A DNA stretch of 64,000 nucleotides from Moniliophthora roreri (Eukaryota; Basidiomycota; Agaricomycetes; Agaricales; Marasmiaceae). Position numbers and translations under genes: made by a program. The notes under the pieces are model-generated. The model saw only the letters and a list, made by a program, of their open reading frames with translations. It ran no database searches and had not been told where the DNA came from. This document shows, piece by piece, positions 19,832 to 32,059 of this stretch; position 1 is the first letter of the stretch, and each line of letters starts with the position of its first letter. The stretch spans positions 434,001 through 498,000 of the forward strand of contig LATX02000179.1 of assembly GCA_001466705.2 (NCBI GenBank), given 5' to 3'.

Positions 19832-22800
19832 CTAAGTATCAACTGGAGCAGGGACTGTTCCAATCTCAATAGTAGAACAAATGGGTTGAGCTTCACCCAT
19901 TTGTTCATCTTGGATAGCAACTTTGGAGAGATGGATACAATTGACCTCTTCAAGACTCTTAGAGGAGACCTGGTATTGGCCAATATAGAAGTGAATATTG
20001 TGTTCCAAGGAAGAGAGTTCAGCACAGAGGAAGTTGGCAACTGACAAAAGGACTTCAGAGGAAGCCTTTTCCAGGTCAAGGAATGGAATCAATGCTGATT
20101 TCTTAGCAATCAATTCAAATGTGAGGGCATGGAGTGCTTGTTCATCTAATTTAGAGATAATATTAACATCTATAAATGACAATGAGAAAGAGAGTGACTT
20201 GCCAGCTGTTTCTTGGTGACAATCCACAAATGACAAAGAGACCTTACTCTTCTTGGAAGCAGAAGTAGTCGATTTGGTCTCAGGAGCAGTAGTGGTAACC
20301 TATTATAGAGAGAATATTAAGACAATGAGGGGTTAAATAGAGTTGGGAAAGAGGACTGACATTGAGAGATTTACTCAGAACCTTCTTGTCCTTTTCCTTT
20401 TTATCCACCTTGAAAGAAATGGAATGATTAGAGAGAACTAGATGATATAAAGAGGAACATATGGCATTAATTTTAGAGAAGTGGACTTTCTGCACAGGAT
20501 CATTCATGGAACCAGACTTAGGAGCATGGACAGAGGTAGAAAGGGACCTGGCATTCTGCATCTGTTCAGACAGGCAGATAAGTATGGGTTGATATTAATG
20601 AAATGAGAAGACATACTTCCAAATTGTCATTTGTATTATTGATGATTTGTACTTCTTCCTCATCTAATGAATCCACAGATACTTTTGAGGCCTTGTGTTT
20701 TCCTAGAGGGAATATTTGGGAATGATGTTGAAACATAGTGAAGACAGAAAGAGAGCTGATGATTTTTGGATGCAGCTGCATGGGCGTGAAAAGCATGCAT
20801 TTCATGTGTAAAGGCCTCAAGGGAATCCAGAATGAATGAAGCTTTAGCACCAGTGAAGATCTGAGTGTTAATAAACTTGACACAAGCACAATAGAGTTTG
20901 TATGCTTCTTCATCAGCAGCGACATGCTTAAAATTGAGTTGCCCTTTCTAGAGAGAAGATAATATTGATGATTATAAGTGAGATGAGAGATAATAGTAAG
21001 GCATACTAGATGGTCCACCAGTTGTGCAACCAAAAGGCTACAAATATTAGGATTACTGCTGTGTGCAGAACACTTAATGAAGTTGAACAGCTCAGTGGTG
21101 TTGTGAAACCATGTCTGATGATCAGGCCAAGGGTTGGAGAGAGGCATCAAAGCAGTATCCAAAAGATTAGACGACAAATTTTGAAGAGAGAAAGAATGTG
21201 AATTATGGAGAGTTATTGTTTGAATGCACAGAATTTATAGGCATATGCCATAGAATGTGCACATCTGTGGAAATGAATAGTGGAAATTGTCAGATGAGAT
21301 ATGTGTACCTTGTCTGAACAATGGGGATGTTGTTATTATTTAGTTAGAGAGCAGAATATACATGGAAATTTCAACAATTTTCAATGATTTTCAAAAAGAA
21401 TTGAATAAAGATTGCCTGTATGGAAGTTTCAGAGAACCACTAAGACACGTGAATAGTGGATGGAATGACTATCAGCCAGAAAAAGTGAAGCATATGTAGA
21501 CATGGAAACTAATAGATGAAACTGAAAGTAGCATAAGAGGAACTTTGTAGAGATAACAGGAGTGCCAATTCCGCAACTGAGAAAATATAGGACAGGAACA
21601 ATAGATTCAATTCAGTTCCAAAGACAAAGTTCATGATAGACTTATCTACATGAAGAAGGATAAGAGAAATGACAAAAGCATAATCTGTGATAGCAATTCA
21701 CACAAAATAAGAGAGATATGCTTGACTCAAGAAATTGTTAAGTCTGAAGATGACTAGGGCTTATAATATTTTCATGCATTGGCTTAGAATATGAATAGGA
21801 GATGTTATATGATTGTTTCAGTAAGCAAATAGTAAAAAAACTATAGCTACTGAAAGAAAAAGTCCAAATTAGACAGAAATATCTAAGTACTTGAGATGAA
21901 TGTACTTATAATATTTCTGCAGCAGAGAGAAGAGATATAAAGAATATTAAAGTACACAGGATGAATGTACTTTAAATATTCTTGCAGCAAAATAGAGTAG
22001 ATAAGTAGTAATAGATGATAATATTGTGTCCAAGAGTGATACAATAGCCAAACCCAGTGCCAACCAAGAAACGAATATGAAAAAATCCTATGTTGGAAGG
22101 GTGTACAGTACCTTGTCCTTGTCATCTGACTCAGGAGCAGTCAAAAGGTAAGGGAGACCGAAGAACATGATATTGTCCGAAACAGATGACAGTGCCAGCA
22201 AAGACATGGGTTGTGGCATATCCACCAGCTTACTAGAAGGTAGCTGGTTAGTAAGAGATTAGAATATTAAAGAAGAAGAGACATACTGAAGGATTGGTGT
22301 TGTTGGCTGCCACAGCACTAGCTTCATTAGTTGAGTCAACAGTATTTGAAGGACTAACTGTACAAGAGGTAGCAAGAGTGGAAGGCCCAGTGTCAGCAGT
22401 CTATGAGAATAATAGAATATTAATGAGAGATATAGTGGAAAAGTGATAGAGAAGACTTATGGAGTTTGTCAGGAATGGTAATTGAGAAACAAGATTCAAG
22501 ATGCTTGAGGAGCTGGAGGGCCAACATGAGGAGACTCATAAAGGCTTGTGGAAACCAAAACTGTCCACAATATTCATTGAGTGAAACCTAGAGAAGTATA
22601 ATATTAATGAAAAGAAAGATAGAGAATAATTAATGTCAGAGACATACCAGAGGGGTTTTCATAGCTGGGAAGGCAAAATTTGCCAAGGCAGATGCATCGG
22701 CAAAGAGGGAAGACTTGCCCTCAAGGTGATGCCAGATGTTACAACAAATTGAGAATAAGAGCATAGAGTGGAGATGAAGGACACTGAGAGTAGTGGCATT

Positions 22801-22891
22801 TACAGTTGAGAGTTGAGGAAGAGAGACATTCTTCAACTTTTGAAGAAGAGGCAATGGCAGTGGTGGACTTGCTCTTAGCCTTGTGAGTCAT
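19832..22891 (-). CDS. Gene X copy 1: unknown multi-exon fungal gene, probably decayed
   Basis: I do not recognise the protein. The minus strand shows a CT-rich leader (22930-22892), an ATG at 22891 (MTHKAKSKSTT), and exons separated by short introns. Supported joins near the 3' end: exon 20702-20617, intron 20616-20562 (GTATGT...CAG), exon from 20561, exon 20408-20361, intron 20360-20300 (GTCAGT...TAG) and a 155-residue last exon 20299-19832. Several introns carry TTAATATT near their 3' end, a likely branch site. The last exon reads ASKKSKVSLSFVDC, EQALHALTFELIAKKS and SLEHNIHFYIGQYQVSSKS; it is predicted mostly helical. Upstream exons (22140-22891) contain stops, so the copy may be dead. 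Comparison with the inverted copy supports the exon phases. Confidence 0.5.
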
Positions 22892-23519
22892 GTTGGAAGG
22901 AAGAGAAGAAAGAAAGAAAGCAGATAGTCCAAGTTTGAAATAGACCCCACTTAAATATTTGTCAAAGACTAAAGTATTTAAGTGAATAGAACAAGAAGAA
23001 TATAGAAGAAAATGACTTTACCAAATTAGGCTACGAGAAGCCTGATAGTAATGGAATAATTTCTTAACACCAAGTATCAGAAGCAGACTTCAAATGCATG
23101 GTTATGGAGATCATCTGATGTTATGAAAAAGGCAAGAGAAATTGATGCAGAGAGATAAAGATAAGATAAAGATATAACAGAGAGAGATTTTAGTATCATT
23201 GGAAAGAGCTTGAAAAGACCTACAAGAGGGTGGTTATTTTATATCAGGAGATGCAGTATTGAGAGAATCCCATAATATTGATGAATTGGGGACAATTCTT
23301 TTCTTTAGTTGGAGGGAGATGATATGCATAACTTTTACCTTTTGTTTTGCATGCAAATAGAGAATATTTTGCACTTTTATGGTTGAAAATGAAATATATA
23401 AGGGAATTGAGGACTAGTGTGAGCCCTGAGCAGCTAGTCAAAGCAAGTAGTAGAGAAGGATACAAAATATTAGCAGAGTAATAGTTGATGGTAGGCCATA
23501 CAAGGGTATCCAACCACTG
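22892..23519. other. Upstream region of gene X, no supported gene
   Basis: AT-rich DNA shared with the right arm (about 31480-32040). It includes a CT-rich tract before the gene X ATG, consistent with a fungal promoter and leader. The 89-codon minus frame at 23244-23513 shows no recognisable feature. Confidence 0.4.
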
Positions 23520-24862
23520 CTAGTATGAAAATAAACAGCGAATCTGAACACAGAGGAGCATCCCGACACCTTTAGGGAACCACACTACATAATACTTCTC
23601 TATCAAAAGCATACCAAAGGGAATATTTTCACTTTCAATCCATACCCAGCTTGAAGGAAGAATAAAAGCCTTCAATAATACACATATGAGAATATTATTG
23701 AGGAATGGATATGAAACATCAGCTATAGTGAAGAGATAACCACACAGCACATTACCTTGGGCAGTGCCATTATTAGTTAGTATTGCCTTTGGATTGATTG
23801 AGAAGATTCATAGCATGAGCCTTAGCAAGCCAATCTCCATTCATGTGCAGGTATCTCTGTTTATAACACAGAACACCTCTGCAAATAAACTTTTTATGTG
23901 AGTCTTCATTCATCTGAATGAGATTGCCATCTACTGTGAAAGAAAGGTGTGCAAGGCCTTCATGCTGAATCAAATTCTCAATGAAAAATGCATAATCCAA
24001 GAAGCCATCAAATAGTTACTGCTAGAGATTGCCATCTATGCATACCAGGGAAACAGGTGTCAAGGGATGAATCACATTTCAAACCAGTAAGTCACAGCCT
24101 TCTATTGCTGATCACAAATAGCTAGATAAATTGGTGTCATGTTCAAGGAGCAACATTTCAATTGATGGAATATATTCAACTGTTTAGTGACAGCTGGCCA
24201 CTCCTGCAATAGACATGGTCTATAATTTTTGCTCCAGAGATAGAGTCAGATCTGTACCACTATTAATAGCTTGAATGAACTATTAAAGGAGGAATATCAC
24301 ACCTTTGATAAGGTAACATCCAAATCTTTGAACATACAGCATGATTTTAGCTGCATGATATGGAAATGAATTTGAATATTGTGATTACAGAAAATCAGAG
24401 TCCAATCCAGGTAGAAGAATAATGCTTGAATTGATATCTTTAGTGGCTCATTCACAGGTCCTTCCACAAAACAATGAAGAATTCCATTAGGCTTTTGATT
24501 TTTCTTCACAATTCACAATATTGCCTGTGATTTGGATAGTATGTGCTCAATGTTGGGGATATTATATTGACTGGTGAAAGAGTTAGAAAATGACTTCAGT
24601 TAGGTGTAATTGTCACTCACCAATAGTGAGTACAAAGAAGTTTATATTGAGCTGCATGAATAGAAGAAATGTTATCCTTGCTAGTAGTAGGATAAGTAGA
24701 AATGCAAGGGCAGTGAGGATCACCAATGTTGATAGACCCATTCACAGCCAAGGCTGGTATATGAAGGAGAAATAGGGTATTCTGATGAATATAGCAGCAC
24801 CATAAATGAGACTGAGGACTATAAACGCCATATTTGTGTGGGGTGAGAAACAGTGTTTTCAT
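23520..24862 (-). pseudogene. Unrecognised intron-containing gene remnant ('gene Y')
   Basis: Minus-strand frames at 24862-24617, 24509-24297, 24000-23773 and 23750-23520 look like exon pieces of one gene. The first ends at a canonical donor GTGAGTGAC (24615), followed by a short gap with TTTCACCAG. Segments such as GLAHLSFTVDGNLIQMNED and WLAKAHAMNLLNQSK look protein-like but match no family I know. In-frame stops (for example in the second segment) suggest decay. Element C's LTR lies immediately to the right. Confidence 0.35.
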
Positions 24863-24897
24863 TCAAAAGCAGTAGCCTTCCATTGCAAAATGTATTA

Positions 24898-25315
24898 TGT
24901 TACTTGTGCCAAACAGCAGCAAGCAGCTTCTTCCACCTTAACTCTAAAGGCAGAAGCACAAAGATCAAGTTAGAGAGCAATTCAGAAGTAGAAGTCAGTC
25001 AAGTATTTGACACAAGGTAATAGATTAACCAGAACAAGCTGGAGAGCTAGAGTCCTGGTATGAACACTTAAATATGTACATCTGATATCTACATAATATC
25101 TTGTATGTAAGTGGTAGTATTGGTTAAATATCAGTAATCCCTGGCACTGCCAGTATATGCTGACAGTATTAATATTACAAAAGCAAGAGAGAAATGGGGA
25201 CTGGGAATGTGTACAAGTCCAAATAAGTAAGAAGCATAATAAGAAAGAAAAAGGGGACTGGGGATGTGTATGTGTCCAATGTAAGTAAGAAGTATAATGA
25301 AGGAGGGATGTATCA
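24898..25315 (-). repeat. 3' LTR of element C
   Basis: The left end TGTTACTTGTGCC matches the U5 ends of other LTRs. The right end is decayed (TGTATCA for TGTAACA), followed by the polypurine complement ACTACCCTCCTGTCAAAG. Two tandem U3 units with CTGGG-ATGTGTA--TGTCCAA are visible at 25200-25300. The LTR contains CCAGAACAAGCTGG, a decayed form of the self-primer motif. Confidence 0.75.
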
Positions 25316-25463
25316 CTACCCTCCTGTCAAAGTCTAGATTCCAGCTCTAGACTTCTACTTATAACTCTCTGTCTCCATGAAGTTCAGCATTGTAGTCATT
25401 TGTCTCCTCTATACTCTACCCTTCCATCATCTGTTCTTCCATGGTAGGTTCCCATGCATCAAG

Positions 25464-26625
25464 CTAGGCCAATGTTACCTTCTTTGGATCAACTCCCAGG
25501 AATATGAACTCCCACCATTCTTCCTCTGTCTGCACAGTAAAGCACCCTTCACTGTTCTCTATCACCAGAGAGCCCTGGGTCATCATCATAATCACAATGG
25601 TCCAACAGAGCACTACTGTCTGAACAAGAGCTTCTATGTGCAAGTCATGAAGACCATCTTCACTTAGTGCAGCCTGGAGTAATATGTCCAAGCACATATT
25701 CAAGGCACTGCTTACACATGTAGCATGGGCAGTTCCTGGTGAGATGGCACTCCAACTTGCACACAGGGCAGAGATGTGTTCCATCAGTTCAACCACTGGA
25801 CTCAGCATGAGCATCAGAGGCTGTGAGCTGACGCTTGGTGAGCTGGCACTGATAAGTGGAAGGGGCATGTTCTCCTCTTCCCTGTCCCTTTCTTCCTCCT
25901 CTTCTACCTCTACCTCAAGGTTGAATCAGGGTTCATGCAGGTGATACTGTGGAAGAGGGGAAGGTATCAACTGGGGGGATGAAGGAAGAGATAGACTCTG
26001 TCTTTGGTTTAATGTCAGGATCAGGAGAGGATTCAGAATAAATGAGAGAGTCATTAGGATGGAGTTCAGAGGTCAGATTGGGAGAGAAGGTGATTCTTTC
26101 AGCAAAGGATGGTCTAGAGTATCCATTTCCATTGGTCTGTCACCTGAGGCAGTTGACAAGGCTGAAAGTATTGGGATTGGGGTATTTGAACATGGCTTGG
26201 GGATCTGTGGGTGGGAGCATGGACAAATGAAAATGATAGGGAAAGGTAGACAGTACCATTACTGGTCCTAGAAGTCCAATTCCATAATTGCATGCAAATA
26301 GAACCTAATTTGCAATTTCCAGATTGCAACTCTCAGTGATCTTCTCAAGTAGCTGGCATTGGGCTCAGAGGAAAAACAGGCTTTTGACTGCTGGCTCCAG
26401 ACAATTGTTGGGGTTGGCAGCATCTCAAATTTGCTGATCATACTAATGAGAGTTGAAGAGGTGGAGGAGTTGGTAGGAGTTTGGTCACAGGCTATTGTGA
26501 TAGGTGATGTTTTCACTATACCTTCCACCTCTAGCCTCAGTAGGAACAGAGCTCAGGAGTCTGGGTTGCTGGCCACTAGAAGCAGCAGCAGAAGAAGAAG
26601 AGGAGGTAGACACATCAGAAGACAT
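25464..26625 (-). pseudogene. ORF3 and overlapping frame of element C
   Basis: The minus strand starts MSSDVSTSSSSS at 26625 and reads NSYQLLHLFNS, then AVKSLFFL, GPVMV and a Pro-rich linker. An Arg/Gly-rich stretch (GRGRRGRKGQGRG) and two knuckles follow: C-x2-C-x4-H-x4-C and CKQCLEYVLGHITPGC. The in-frame TGA after QQI recurs in B1, F and J. The overlapping frame is open for 134 codons (25868-25464) and includes EFIFLGVDPKKV. Many stops in the ORF3 frame show it is dead. Confidence 0.65.
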
Positions 26626-26644
26626 GTTAGGGTGTAGATGAGGG

Positions 26645-28349
26645 TCAGGCCTTCAACCTATGCTTCTTTATGTAGTTGTAGTAGAGGTCCAGACAGTTTG
26701 TCATCTCCTTCTTCTTTAACCATTGATTATGCAATAAGTCGTATCCTTTCCATAACACCAGGAATTCCCAAGGGTTCTTTCAGAGTCTATTCCTGACAAC
26801 TGCCTCAACTTTGTATTCTTTGAACCCTTCTACTAGGTCCAGGGGTGGTTCTATAAAACTGGGTCTGTAGGCTTCAGTTTCTTTGTAAGGTGATAGTAAC
26901 ACCATGTGGAACACCAGGTGTATTTTCCATTGTGGCAGTAGTTCCAGTTTGTAGGTAACTGGGCCTAGAACCTTGCTTATCTTAAAGGGTCCTTCTCTCT
27001 TTGGAGAGAGCTTCTTCAACAGGTATCTGATGACCAAATTCTTTCCTTCAAGCTAGACCTTCTGTCCTTCTTTGAATGTATCAAGTTTAGTTTTTTCTCT
27101 TGCTATCATCTTCTGTTATGCTATCTCCATGAGACTTGACACCTTCTCAAATCCTTTTTATCTCCTTTAGTCTCTCTTCCACTGTGGGAATGTCAGTTTT
27201 CTCAAAGACTGTTGGCAAAGGTCTGGGGTTGTATCCCATCATTATGTAGAATGGCAATTTCTTCATGACTGAATGGGTTCAATTATTGTGTGTAAACCCT
27301 GCAAAGAGGAGGAATTCCTTCTAGCAAGTTTGTTCTTTGGAGCAGAAGATCCTGAGAAATACTTCAATTTCTTGATTTACCCATTCTGTTTCTCTATTGG
27401 TCTGTGGGTGGAAGGCTGTACTCATTGAATGCTTGATTAACAAGAGTCTCTCCATTTCCTGAAAGACATCTGCTGCAAACCTTGGATCTCTATCAGAAAT
27501 AAGTTGGTTGGATAGCCCAAATTGTTTGTAGAGGTGTTCTAGCAATAAGCTAGTAGCTCCTGTTGCATCCAATGTTTTGGTGCATGGGATAAAAATTACC
27601 CCCTTCATAGATGAGTGGTCCACCACGACCATAATAGAGTCTGAGCCATCTACTGGTGGGAGATCTGTGATGAGATCCATTGTGCAAACTTGGAAGGGGA
27701 ATTAGGATTTAGGTGCTTTGATCAGCTGTATTGGAGTCCATGTGGGATGTGTGTTAGTCTTCATCTGCTGACACAGCACACATCCATTTATGAACTGTCT
27801 GATGAATTTCATCATTCCAGGCCACCAGAAATCACATTGCACTTGTTCTACTGTATTCCATTGTCCTGGGTGTCCCACCCCTGTTCCTTCATGAACCTTC
27901 TTTACAATTGATCTCCTTAAGTCATTGTTGTTCAGAATGTATACTTTTCCACAAAAGAATAGTAATCTGTCCTTGATTTCCCAATTGGATAGTGCCAATT
28001 TGATTGGTGGCATGCCTTGGTTTAATAACATTTCCAAGGCTGACTTATGAAAGTCATCTGGGCCTAATCATTGTTGAATTTTGTCTCCTAGTTTAAAGAG
28101 ATGATCTGGGAGAAGGACAATGTCTCACTCATTGGACTGTCTTGACAGTGCATCTGCTTGTGCCATGTGTTTTCCAGGCATGTGAACTAGTGTGAGGATT
28201 GAATTCTGATAAGAAGAGGCTCCACCATGCTTGTCTTTGGTTCAGCTTTTGTGCTGTACAGAAATATGTAAGGTTTTTGTAATCTGATAGAATGACAACC
28301 TTGTGTTTCCCTCCCATAAGGTGATGTTGCCATTCAGTTAGAGCCCATT
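26645..28349 (-). pseudogene. pol: Element C RNase H end, integrase and chromodomain
   Basis: Reading leftwards: [18 protein letters not shown] (RNase H end), an HHCC domain (HEGTGVGHPGQW...CVLCQQ), the DDE core with MDLITDLPPVDG, SDRDPRFAADVFQE and ETEWVNQE (27680-27321), a GPF segment, and a diverged chromodomain ending LYYNYIKKHRLKA. All three DDE acidic residues are still present, but the frame is shifted and stopped several times. Confidence 0.85.
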
Positions 28350-28764
28350 GAAGATGCTCAAAAACCTATGCCTCTACAACACAAGGCCTGTGGTGCCAAA
28401 ATACCCTGAATAAGATATATATAACTTCTTGATTCTCAGTTTTGTTTTGTGAGTTGGTTCAGTGTGGTTCACTGTTACACAACATTAAGAATAATTCTCA
28501 ATGTCTTGCTCAGTAGCTCAGAGATGAATGCCTTTAAAACAACTTCTCAGATTGAGATTGATGTTTGGTTTGTAAATATTTTCTTGGGTATGTGGTTTTG
28601 AAAGCAAAACTGGTATAGAGTTTGACCAGAAACTGCCCAAAGAACAAACTTCTTCTAAGTGAGAAAAAAGCTACCTCTTGTACCTGAATATAGCCCTCTT
28701 AGCTATGTTCTGCAACAATTCTCAAGAGGACAAATCTAGACACTGCTAGCCTGAAACCCTCTCT
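28350..28764. other. Unassigned AT-rich stretch
   Basis: No supported frame, repeat or LTR. It contains the start (28586) of the exact 1251-bp duplication around the N at 29837. Confidence 0.4.
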
Positions 28765-29204
28765 TGTTATGCTACTTCGATGACAATGCTAGACTGATCT
28801 AACATTCCCAAATCCAAGTCTGCACAAGTCAAGTCTGAGTTTGCTCAAAGCAGTTCTTTGAGGTTCAGAGTTCCTTTGATGTTGGCATTGACACAAGTAG
28901 AATTGACTAGCCAGGTCAAGCTGGAGAGCTTAGACCTTGGTTTCAGCACTTAAATAGATACATCTGAAACTACATAAAGTCCCTAGAGTAAGTGGTAGTT
29001 TACAGTTAAATAATCAGATTCCTGATGCCATTAGGATATTCTTACGACTTAGTATTACGATTATGAGAAGGAAAGGGGGATATGGAAGGTGTATGCATCT
29101 GATAAAGTAAGTAGCATAATGAGAAGGGAAAGAGAACTGGAGAGGTGTACTAAGTCCAAGGGAAATGAGAAGCATATGTAATATTATGGAGGGAATTTGT
29201 AACA
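28765..29204 (-). repeat. Solo LTR (440 bp) with TSD TCTCT
   Basis: Ends TGTTAT...TGTAACA. It is flanked by TCTCT on both sides (28760-28764 and 29205-29209), a perfect 5-bp target duplication as expected for Ty3/gypsy integrase. No internal region remains, so the element was lost by LTR-LTR recombination. The self-primer motif is present with one change (CCAGCTTGACCT). Confidence 0.85.
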
Positions 29205-29836
29205 TCTCTGATTCACATCAAAACACCAGACTATACTGATGTACATTGGCTACCCTTTTAGTAGACTGATACAATGTTCTTATTAGAAAATATGCCTCTT
29301 GCATTAAAAACTAAGCTCTTCCTAGCTTTTATTTAGATCTCTGGTTTGGAATACAATCTCAGGTCTCAACTAGCCTGTGCCTCTTGCACAACTAAATAAG
29401 CTAGAGCCCAAAGTAGTTGAAAAATACTAATTGCTAGTAGCTCTTCTACCTGAACAACAGCCTCATACACTCTAGTAATTGGTGGGCAGTATTTCTCCTG
29501 CCTTCTACCTACAAAACATGTCCTCTTATATACTCTACAATATAAATAATCTAACATATCTGTCACACATACAAATAAAACTGAGTCAGGTGCTAAATAT
29601 TATATAAACTAAGCTGTGTTTGTCACAGTGTCCAATTTTAGTCAGGCTTCATAGCTATAAACTCTTTTATTCTTTCTCTATGATGATTGCACAGTCTCCT
29701 GACACAAATTGTTTGCAATTTTCTCTGTCAAACAGCTCTCCTTCTGACTCTGTTTGCAAATATTATACTTTCATGCCACTCCACACAGTCCCTTCCTTCT
29801 CTGTCTACTATCATCTGCTCTATGGACACATAATAT
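29205..29836. other. Unassigned sequence right of the solo LTR
   Basis: A 66-codon minus frame (29366-29566, YCRVYKRTCFVGRRQEKY) looks protein-like but is not recognised. It recurs at 30618-30818 only because of the duplication. No other feature is seen. Confidence 0.35.
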
Positions 29837-29837
29837 N

Positions 29838-31088
29838 GGGTATGTGGTTTTGAAAGCAAAACTGGTATAGAGTTTGACCAGAAACTGCCCAAAGAACAAA
29901 CTTCTTCTAAGTGAGAAAAAAGCTACCTCTTGTACCTGAATATAGCCCTCTTAGCTATGTTCTGCAACAATTCTCAAGAGGACAAATCTAGACACTGCTA
30001 GCCTGAAACCCTCTCTTGTTATGCTACTTCGATGACAATGCTAGACTGATCTAACATTCCCAAATCCAAGTCTGCACAAGTCAAGTCTGAGTTTGCTCAA
30101 AGCAGTTCTTTGAGGTTCAGAGTTCCTTTGATGTTGGCATTGACACAAGTAGAATTGACTAGCCAGGTCAAGCTGGAGAGCTTAGACCTTGGTTTCAGCA
30201 CTTAAATAGATACATCTGAAACTACATAAAGTCCCTAGAGTAAGTGGTAGTTTACAGTTAAATAATCAGATTCCTGATGCCATTAGGATATTCTTACGAC
30301 TTAGTATTACGATTATGAGAAGGAAAGGGGGATATGGAAGGTGTATGCATCTGATAAAGTAAGTAGCATAATGAGAAGGGAAAGAGAACTGGAGAGGTGT
30401 ACTAAGTCCAAGGGAAATGAGAAGCATATGTAATATTATGGAGGGAATTTGTAACATCTCTGATTCACATCAAAACACCAGACTATACTGATGTACATTG
30501 GCTACCCTTTTAGTAGACTGATACAATGTTCTTATTAGAAAATATGCCTCTTGCATTAAAAACTAAGCTCTTCCTAGCTTTTATTTAGATCTCTGGTTTG
30601 GAATACAATCTCAGGTCTCAACTAGCCTGTGCCTCTTGCACAACTAAATAAGCTAGAGCCCAAAGTAGTTGAAAAATACTAATTGCTAGTAGCTCTTCTA
30701 CCTGAACAACAGCCTCATACACTCTAGTAATTGGTGGGCAGTATTTCTCCTGCCTTCTACCTACAAAACATGTCCTCTTATATACTCTACAATATAAATA
30801 ATCTAACATATCTGTCACACATACAAATAAAACTGAGTCAGGTGCTAAATATTATATAAACTAAGCTGTGTTTGTCACAGTGTCCAATTTTAGTCAGGCT
30901 TCATAGCTATAAACTCTTTTATTCTTTCTCTATGATGATTGCACAGTCTCCTGACACAAATTGTTTGCAATTTTCTCTGTCAAACAGCTCTCCTTCTGAC
31001 TCTGTTTGCAAATATTATACTTTCATGCCACTCCACACAGTCCCTTCCTTCTCTGTCTACTATCATCTGCTCTATGGACACATAATAT
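29838..31088. repeat. Right copy of the exact 1251-bp duplication
   Basis: Identical to 28586-29836, including the solo LTR with its TCTCT duplication. It should not be counted as a second insertion. Confidence 0.9.
30017..30456 (-). repeat. Duplicate of the solo LTR (assembly copy)
   Basis: Same 440 bp and same TCTCT flanks as 28765-29204, offset 1252. Two independent insertions would not share target site and all mutations. Confidence 0.85.
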
Positions 31089-32059
31089 GCCTCCATTTCC
31101 ATGTTTAAAGTGTATGCATAAGCTCAGCCATGCTGGTTTCTCATCATACAGCTTTGTCTTCTGTTTTTCTATAATACAGACACCTTTCTGGTAACTGATT
31201 ATCTATTTCATTCCTCTAATTTGATATCAGTATCTTGAGTATCCCCTGCCAATAATTTGTCATTCTCTGGTTCATATCCATTTCTTGATAATATTCTCAT
31301 CTGTGTATCATTGAAGGCTTTTATTCTTCCTTCAAGCTGGGTGTGAATTGAAAATATTGTTAAAAGTGAAAATATTCCCTTTGGTATGCTTTCGATAGAG
31401 AGGTATGAGGTGGTGTGGTTTCCTACAGTTTTTGGAATGCTCCTCTGTGTTCAGATTCACTGTTCATTTTCATACTAGCAGTGGTTGGATACCCTTGTAT
31501 GGCCTACCATCAACTATTAATCTGCTAATGTTTTGTATCCTTCTCTACTACTCACTTTAACTAGCTGCTCAGGGCTCACACTAGTCCTCAATTCCCTTAT
31601 ATATTTCATTTTCAACCATAAAAGTGCAAAATATTCTCTATTTGCATGTGAAATAAAATGGTAAAAGTTATGCATATCATCTCCCCTCAACTAAAGAAAA
31701 GAATTGTCCCCAATCCATTAATATTATGAGTGAAACATTGGATTCTCTTAATACCACATCTCCTGATATGTAATAACCACCCTCTTGTAGGTCTTTTCAA
31801 GCTCCTTCCAATGATACTGAAATCTCTCTCTTGTATATCTTCATCTTATCATTATCTCATTGCATTAATTTCCTCTTGCCTTTTTCATAACATCAAGTGA
31901 TCTCCATAACCATGTATTCAAAGTCTGCTTCTGTTACTTGGTGTTAAGAAATTATCTCATTACCATCAAGCTTCTTGTAGCCTAATTTGGTAATGTCATT
32001 TCTTCTCTGTCTATTTACTTAAATATTTTAGATTGATCCTCAACAAATATTTAAGTAGG

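Larger units (their letters stand above)
18178..23750. repeat. Left arm of a large inverted duplication
   Basis: The convergent pair of integrase (plus) and gene X (minus) recurs in opposite orientation at 31260-35504. Proteins of the last gene X exon are visibly near-identical in the two arms. The right arm has lost about 280 bp between the two stops and roughly 0.7 kb of the gene X 5' end. Confidence 0.75.
24898..28349 (-). mobile_element. Element C: truncated, strongly CpG-depleted chromovirus
   Basis: On the minus strand: RNase H end, integrase, chromodomain, ORF3, purine tract and 3' LTR (25315-24898). Gag, protease and most of RT are absent; homology stops near 28349. CpG is very rare, and stops are mostly TGA or TAG at former Arg, Gln or Trp codons. 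The left flank is TATTA; the right flank is lost, so no target duplication can be scored. Confidence 0.85.
28586..29836. repeat. Left copy of an exact 1251-bp duplication flanking N 29837
   Basis: Bases 28586-29836 read identically to 29838-31088, and ORFs inside are offset by exactly 1252. The single N sits precisely between the copies. This is the signature of two contig ends that overlap but were joined as a gap, so the copies are probably one locus. Confidence 0.9.

Noticed and set aside
23244..23513. An 89-codon membrane-like protein upstream of gene X
   Set aside because: It sits in the AT-rich upstream region, has no conserved frame in the inverted copy and no start context.
28586..31088. 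A genuine tandem duplication
   Set aside because: Exact identity, including decay mutations, and an N precisely at the junction favour an assembly overlap.
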